DNA of 64,000 nucleotides, taken from contig NZ_CP118574.1 in NCBI RefSeq assembly GCF_028898845.1, positions 4,127,001 through 4,191,000 on the forward strand. The letters are read 5' to 3'. Of the stretch, positions 60,932 through 64,000 are shown one piece after another (positions within the stretch are counted from its first letter, which is position 1; every line of letters begins with the position of its first letter). The notes beneath the pieces were generated by a model. It was not told where the DNA came from. It saw only the letters and a list, made by a program, of their open reading frames with translations, and made no database searches. A program made the translations under genes and the position numbers. Origin of the DNA: Streptomyces sp. WZ-12 (GTDB taxonomy: Bacteria; Actinomycetota; Actinomycetes; Streptomycetales; Streptomycetaceae).

Positions 60932-62221
60932 ATGCGCGTCCTGTTCACCGTCATCCCGGAAAAGACGATCTTCCTGAGCATGGTGCCGCTGGCCTGGGCG
61001 CTGCGCACCGCGGGCCACGAGGTCCGCTTCGCCTGCCAGCCCTCGTTCGCCCCGGTCGTCACGCAGGCCGGGCTCACCGCCGTGCCGGTGGGCCGGGACA
61101 GCGACGTGTTCCGGATGGCGCGGCGGGACCCCGACGGGCTCGAAGCGGCCCGGGTCGGGCTGCACGCCCCCTGGGACACGGCCGAGGACCCGTCGAAGGC
61201 GCGCTGGGAGCCGATGCTCAACGGCTACTACGACGCGGTCGAGAAGGGCCACAAGCCGGAGAACTTCCCGATGATCGCCGGCCTGGTGGAGTTCGCCCGG
61301 CACTGGCGGCCGGACCTGGTCCTGTGGGACCCGCTCACCTACGCCGGCCCGATCGCGGCCACCGCCACCGGCGCCGCGCACGCCCGACTCCTCTTCGGCG
61401 CCGACGTGTTCGGCGTCGCCCGCGCGCACTTCCTGCGGCTGAAGGCCGGGCGGCCGGCCGGCGAACGGGCCGACCACCTCGCCGACTGGCTGGGCGGCTA
61501 CGCCCGCAAGTACGGCGCCGAGTTCACCGAATCCATGACCACCGGCCACTTCACCATCGACCAGTTCCCCCGCAGCCTCCAGATCGAGGCGCCCGAACTC
61601 GCCTACCTGCGGATGCAGTTCGTCCCGTACAACGGGCCGGCGACGGTCCCGGGGTGGCTGTGGTCCCGGCCCGCCCGGCCGCGGGTGGCGCTGACGATGG
61701 GGCTCACCGCCACCGACCTCTTCGACGGCTACACCATCGGCGCCCAGGACGTCCTCGACGCCCTGGGCGAGCTGGACATCGAGGTCGTCGCCACCCTCGC
61801 CGACGCCGAGCGGGCCAAGCTGCACCGCGTTCCGGACAACGCCCGGCTGCTCCCGTTCGTGCCGCTGCACGCGCTGGCGCCGACCTGCGCGGCCGTCATC
61901 CACCACGCCGGGCCCGGCACGCTGGGCACCGTCGCCCGGTACGGCGTTCCGCAACTGTCGATCCCGTACAGCTTCGACGAGCCGTTGCTGGCCCGGAAGT
62001 TGGCCGCGCACGGCGCCGGCCTGGAGCTCGGGCACACCGGGGCGACCGGAGCGGCCATCCGCGACGCCGTCCAACGCCTGCTGAACGAACCGCGGTTCAC
62101 CGCCCGCGCCACCGCGCTGCGCGACGAGACCCTCGCCCTGCCCACCCCCAACCAGCTCGTCCCCCGCCTGGAAGAGCTCACCGCACGGCACCGCACCGGC
62201 GCCCCGCACGACCACCGCTGA
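60932..62221 (+). CDS. Glycosyltransferase 6 (type B''), EryCIII/DesVII-like
   Basis: 429 residues. N-terminus 'VLFTVIPEKTIFLSMVPLAW', 'AGHEVRFACQPSFAPVVTQA'. The middle block 'YARKYGAEFTESMTTGHFTI' matches GT2 in DNA, and the C-terminus 'DAVQRLLNEPRFTARATALR' resembles GT2/GT5. The donor site differs, 'VIHHAGPGTLGTVARYGVPQ', and 'LSIPYSFDEPLLARKLAAHG' replaces the GT2 sequence. ATG 60932 follows GGAGGG; longer open frames upstream overlap GT5 and are not real. A mosaic, extra type B copy. Confidence 0.92.
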   Translation: MRVLFTVIPEKTIFLSMVPLAWALRTAGHEVRFACQPSFAPVVTQAGLTAVPVGRDSDVFRMARRDPDGLEAARVGLHAPWDTAEDPSKARWEPMLNGYYDAVEKGHKPENFPMIAGLVEFARHWRPDLVLWDPLTYAGPIAATATGAAHARLLFGADVFGVARAHFLRLKAGRPAGERADHLADWLGGYARKYGAEFTESMTTGHFTIDQFPRSLQIEAPELAYLRMQFVPYNGPATVPGWLWSRPARPRVALTMGLTATDLFDGYTIGAQDVLDALGELDIEVVATLADAERAKLHRVPDNARLLPFVPLHALAPTCAAVIHHAGPGTLGTVARYGVPQLSIPYSFDEPLLARKLAAHGAGLELGHTGATGAAIRDAVQRLLNEPRFTARATALRDETLALPTPNQLVPRLEELTARHRTGAPHDHR

Positions 62222-62262
62222 CGGCGCCCGCGGCGCCGACGAGGAGACGGATCCGACCCACC

Positions 62263-63534
62263 ATGCGCATTCTGTTCACCTGCTATCCCGAGCGCACCCA
62301 CTTCCTGCTGATGGCACCGCTCGCCTGGGCGCTGCGCACCGCCGGACACGACGTGCGGGTGGCCTGCCAACCGAAGCTGGCCGGGGCCGTCACCCAGGCC
62401 GGGCTCACCGCGGTGCCGGTCGGCAGCGACCGCGACCTGTGGCAGGTCGCCGGCCGGCTCAACGGCGCCGGCGCGCGGCTGGCGCCGGGCCTGGCCGAGC
62501 CCTACGACGCCGCGGAGCGCGCGCCCGAGGACATCACCCTGGACTGGCTGCGGGACGCCTACCGCATCCGGGTCGCGGCCGCGCACAAGATGACCAATGC
62601 GCCGCTGGCCGGTGCGCTCACCGAGTACGCCCGGCACTGGAAGCCCGACCTGGTGGTCTGGGAGCCGCTGACCTTCGCCGGCGCGATCGCGGCCGAGGCG
62701 ACCGGCGCCGCGCACGCCCGGATGCTGATCGGCGCGGACGTGTACGGGATCGCCCGGCAGCACTTCCTGCGGCTGTCCGCGCGGCGGCCGGGCGGGGACG
62801 CCGACGACCCGCTGGGCGCCTGGCTGGCCGGCTACGCCCGCCGAAACGGCGGGGAGTTCAGCGAGTCCCTGGTCACCGGCCAGTTCAGCATCGACCTGCT
62901 GCCGCCGTCGCTCCAGGTCCATGCGCCCGGGCTCGACTACCGCTCGCTGCGGTTCACCCCCTACGGCGGGCCGGCCGTCGTCCCCCGCTGGCTGTGGGAG
63001 CCGCCGCAACGCCCCCGGGTGGCCCTGACGTTGGGGCTCACCGTCAGCGACCACGGCCTGCCCTACCCGGTCGACATCCAGGACGTCCTGGACTCCGTCG
63101 CCGACCTGGACATCGAGCTGGTGGCCACCGTCAGCGACGCGGCCCGGCAGCGCCTGGCGCGGGTCCCGGACAACGCCCGCCTGGTGCCGTACGTGCCGAT
63201 GCAGGCGCTGCTGCCGACCTGCTCGGCGGTCATCCACCACGCCGGGGTCGGCACCCTCACCACGGCGGCGTTCTACGGCGTGCCCCAGCTTGCGCTGCCC
63301 TGGGACGTGGACCAGCCGCTGCTGTCGGCGCGGCTGGCCGCGCACGGCGCCGGCCTCACCACGCACGCCACCCGGGCCACCGGGGAGAGCGTCCGGGCCG
63401 GTGTGCTCCGGCTGTTGGAGGACGCCGCCTTCCCGCAGCGGGCCCGGGAGCTGCGGGACGAGATGCTGGACGTGCCGCACGCCAACGCGGTGGCCCGGGA
63501 GTTGACGGAGCGGGTGGCCGCGGCGCGCGGCTGA
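62263..63534 (+). CDS. Glycosyltransferase 7 (type C'), EryCIII/DesVII-like
   Basis: 423 residues. N-terminus 'ILFTCYPERTHFLLMAPLAW' and 'VGSDRDLWQVAGRLNGAGAR' pair it with GT3. Donor domain: 'RVALTLGLTVSDHGLPYPVD', 'VATVSDAARQRLARVPDNAR', 'VIHHAGVGTLTTAAFYGVPQ', 'LALPWDVDQPLLSARLAAHG'. It is the most diverged at DNA level and shares no long identical tract with the others. ATG 62263 is 41 bases after GT6; a GAGGAGA lies rather far upstream. It ends the operon at a hairpin. Confidence 0.92.
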   Translation: MRILFTCYPERTHFLLMAPLAWALRTAGHDVRVACQPKLAGAVTQAGLTAVPVGSDRDLWQVAGRLNGAGARLAPGLAEPYDAAERAPEDITLDWLRDAYRIRVAAAHKMTNAPLAGALTEYARHWKPDLVVWEPLTFAGAIAAEATGAAHARMLIGADVYGIARQHFLRLSARRPGGDADDPLGAWLAGYARRNGGEFSESLVTGQFSIDLLPPSLQVHAPGLDYRSLRFTPYGGPAVVPRWLWEPPQRPRVALTLGLTVSDHGLPYPVDIQDVLDSVADLDIELVATVSDAARQRLARVPDNARLVPYVPMQALLPTCSAVIHHAGVGTLTTAAFYGVPQLALPWDVDQPLLSARLAAHGAGLTTHATRATGESVRAGVLRLLEDAAFPQRARELRDEMLDVPHANAVARELTERVAAARG

Positions 63535-63548
63535 GGAGGGTCAGGGCC

Positions 63549-63574
63549 GCGGGGCGGTGTCGGCGCCGCCCCGC
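63549..63574. terminator. Terminator at the end of the glycosyltransferase array
   Basis: A 9-bp stem (GCGGGGCGG / CCGCCCCGC, 63549-63557 and 63566-63574) with an eight-base loop, between the convergent stops at 63534 and 63580. Confidence 0.75.
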
Positions 63575-63579
63575 CGGCC

Positions 63580-64000
63580 TCAGCGCTGCGTCGCGCGCCA
63601 GTACTGCCGCTTGTCCTTGTCGCGCACGACCACGCCGGCGTCCGCGAGTTCCCCGCGCAGCTCCCGGAGTTGGTCCAAGGACCCGGGCTTCTTCAGCAGC
63701 TCCTCGCGGGCCCGGAACAGCACGTGGGCCTGCGCGGGCAGCTTCCCGCTCTCCGGCACCCAGAGCTGGAACTCCTTCTTGTACGGGTCCTCCTCGGCCC
63801 ACTTGTAGCCGTGCGCGGCGAACGCCACCGCCAGCCGGCGGCGGTCCTGGTCGCAGTCCTCCCGGGCGAGTTCCTCGGTGCGGTGGCCGAGCAGCACCAG
63901 CTGCTTGCCGTCGAGGAAGGCCATGGCGACGTCGGCGCCGGCGTACTCCCGGGGCTCGCCCTTGCGTGTGAGGACGACGCGGTCGCCGTCGACGCTGACC
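63580..64000 (-). CDS. Unrecognised protein, C-terminal part (runs off the window)
   Basis: The frame stays open to the last base (reading VSVDGDRVVLTRKG, then EPREYAGADVAM), so the ATG at 63924 is probably internal and the start is outside. The end, 'LREELLKKPGSLDQLRELRG'-like with 'LADAGVVVRDKDKRQYWRAT', has a weak likeness to the C-terminal tail of cysteinyl-tRNA synthetases ('LA..G..V.D...R..W'). 'LLGHRTEELAREDCDQDRRR' is not familiar. No function is assigned. It faces the glycosyltransferase array, so it may mark the cluster edge. Confidence 0.6.
   Translation of the reverse strand, partial: VSVDGDRVVLTRKGEPREYAGADVAMAFLDGKQLVLLGHRTEELAREDCDQDRRRLAVAFAAHGYKWAEEDPYKKEFQLWVPESGKLPAQAHVLFRAREELLKKPGSLDQLRELRGELADAGVVVRDKDKRQYWRATQR

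Noticed and set aside
60356..63534. Apparent long fused frames upstream of GT6 and GT7
   Set aside because: Their first parts overlap GT5 and GT6 in another frame and are Arg/Pro/His-rich; the conserved N-termini MRVLF and MRILF with nearby ribosome sites fix the starts at 60932 and 62263.
54389..63534. Transposition or integration as the origin of the glycosyltransferase array
   Set aside because: No insertion-sequence ends, integrase, tRNA gene or flanking direct repeats were seen; the identical tracts are within coding sequence and fit block duplication and gene conversion.

Overview
The window reads as a piece of a Streptomyces chromosome. Base composition is very high in G+C with strong third-position bias, GTG and TTG starts are frequent, and it carries chaplin and rodlin genes (aerial-hypha surface proteins), a TipA-type regulator, a whiJ-like regulator/DUF397/ATPase group, LmbU-family regulators and a SARP. 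No rRNA, tRNA, CRISPR array or insertion sequence was found.

Region 1 (1-18.8 kb) is housekeeping and gene-dense, mostly on the minus strand. It holds folate genes (folK, folB, an NTF2-like gene, folP and, separately, folE), ftsH, hpt, tilS, a DUF2342 metalloprotease, a PBP4-type D,D-carboxypeptidase, ppa, a ThrE-type exporter and a DedA protein. Strong hairpins separate the convergent units.

Region 2 (19-28.6 kb) holds small regulatory and stress genes: a UPF0145 protein, tipA with its operator, wrbA and gad, a PadR regulator, a DinB protein, an aldehyde dehydrogenase, an XRE/ATPase/DUF397 group, and an ArsR-SRPBCC pair behind a double operator.

Region 3 (28.6-31.2 kb) is a divergent set of zinc-independent ribosomal proteins (S18, L31, L33 / L28, S14) with a CobW-type protein around a candidate Zur box. 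A TatA-like gene and a nitrilase-family gene follow.

Region 4 (32.7-37.0 kb) is a cell-surface island, all on the minus strand: one long and two short chaplins, three rodlins and an unrecognised 99-residue secreted protein. Conserved genes follow (37.2-44.4 kb): an exonuclease/polymerase I-like protein, a hydrolase relic, DeoR, RidA, arylamine N-acetyltransferase, an acyltransferase and a phosphodiesterase.

Region 5 (44.6-63.5 kb) looks like the edge of a glycosylated natural-product cluster. Two LmbU-family regulators, a LuxR response regulator and a SARP with a late TTA codon come first. After a PH-domain pair and an unusual control region (two hairpins and three 15-bp-spaced repeats) lies a plus-strand run of ten genes: an aldo/keto reductase, a GNAT protein, an EryBIV-like 4-ketoreductase and seven tandem EryCIII/DesVII-like glycosyltransferases. 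The seven look like a duplicated A-B-C trio with one extra B (A B C A' B' B'' C'), patched by near-identical tracts. This suggests an oligo-deoxysugar chain in which the same donors are used repeatedly. The aglycone genes, most sugar-nucleotide genes and any glycosyltransferase activator are not in the window. A partial gene runs off each end.
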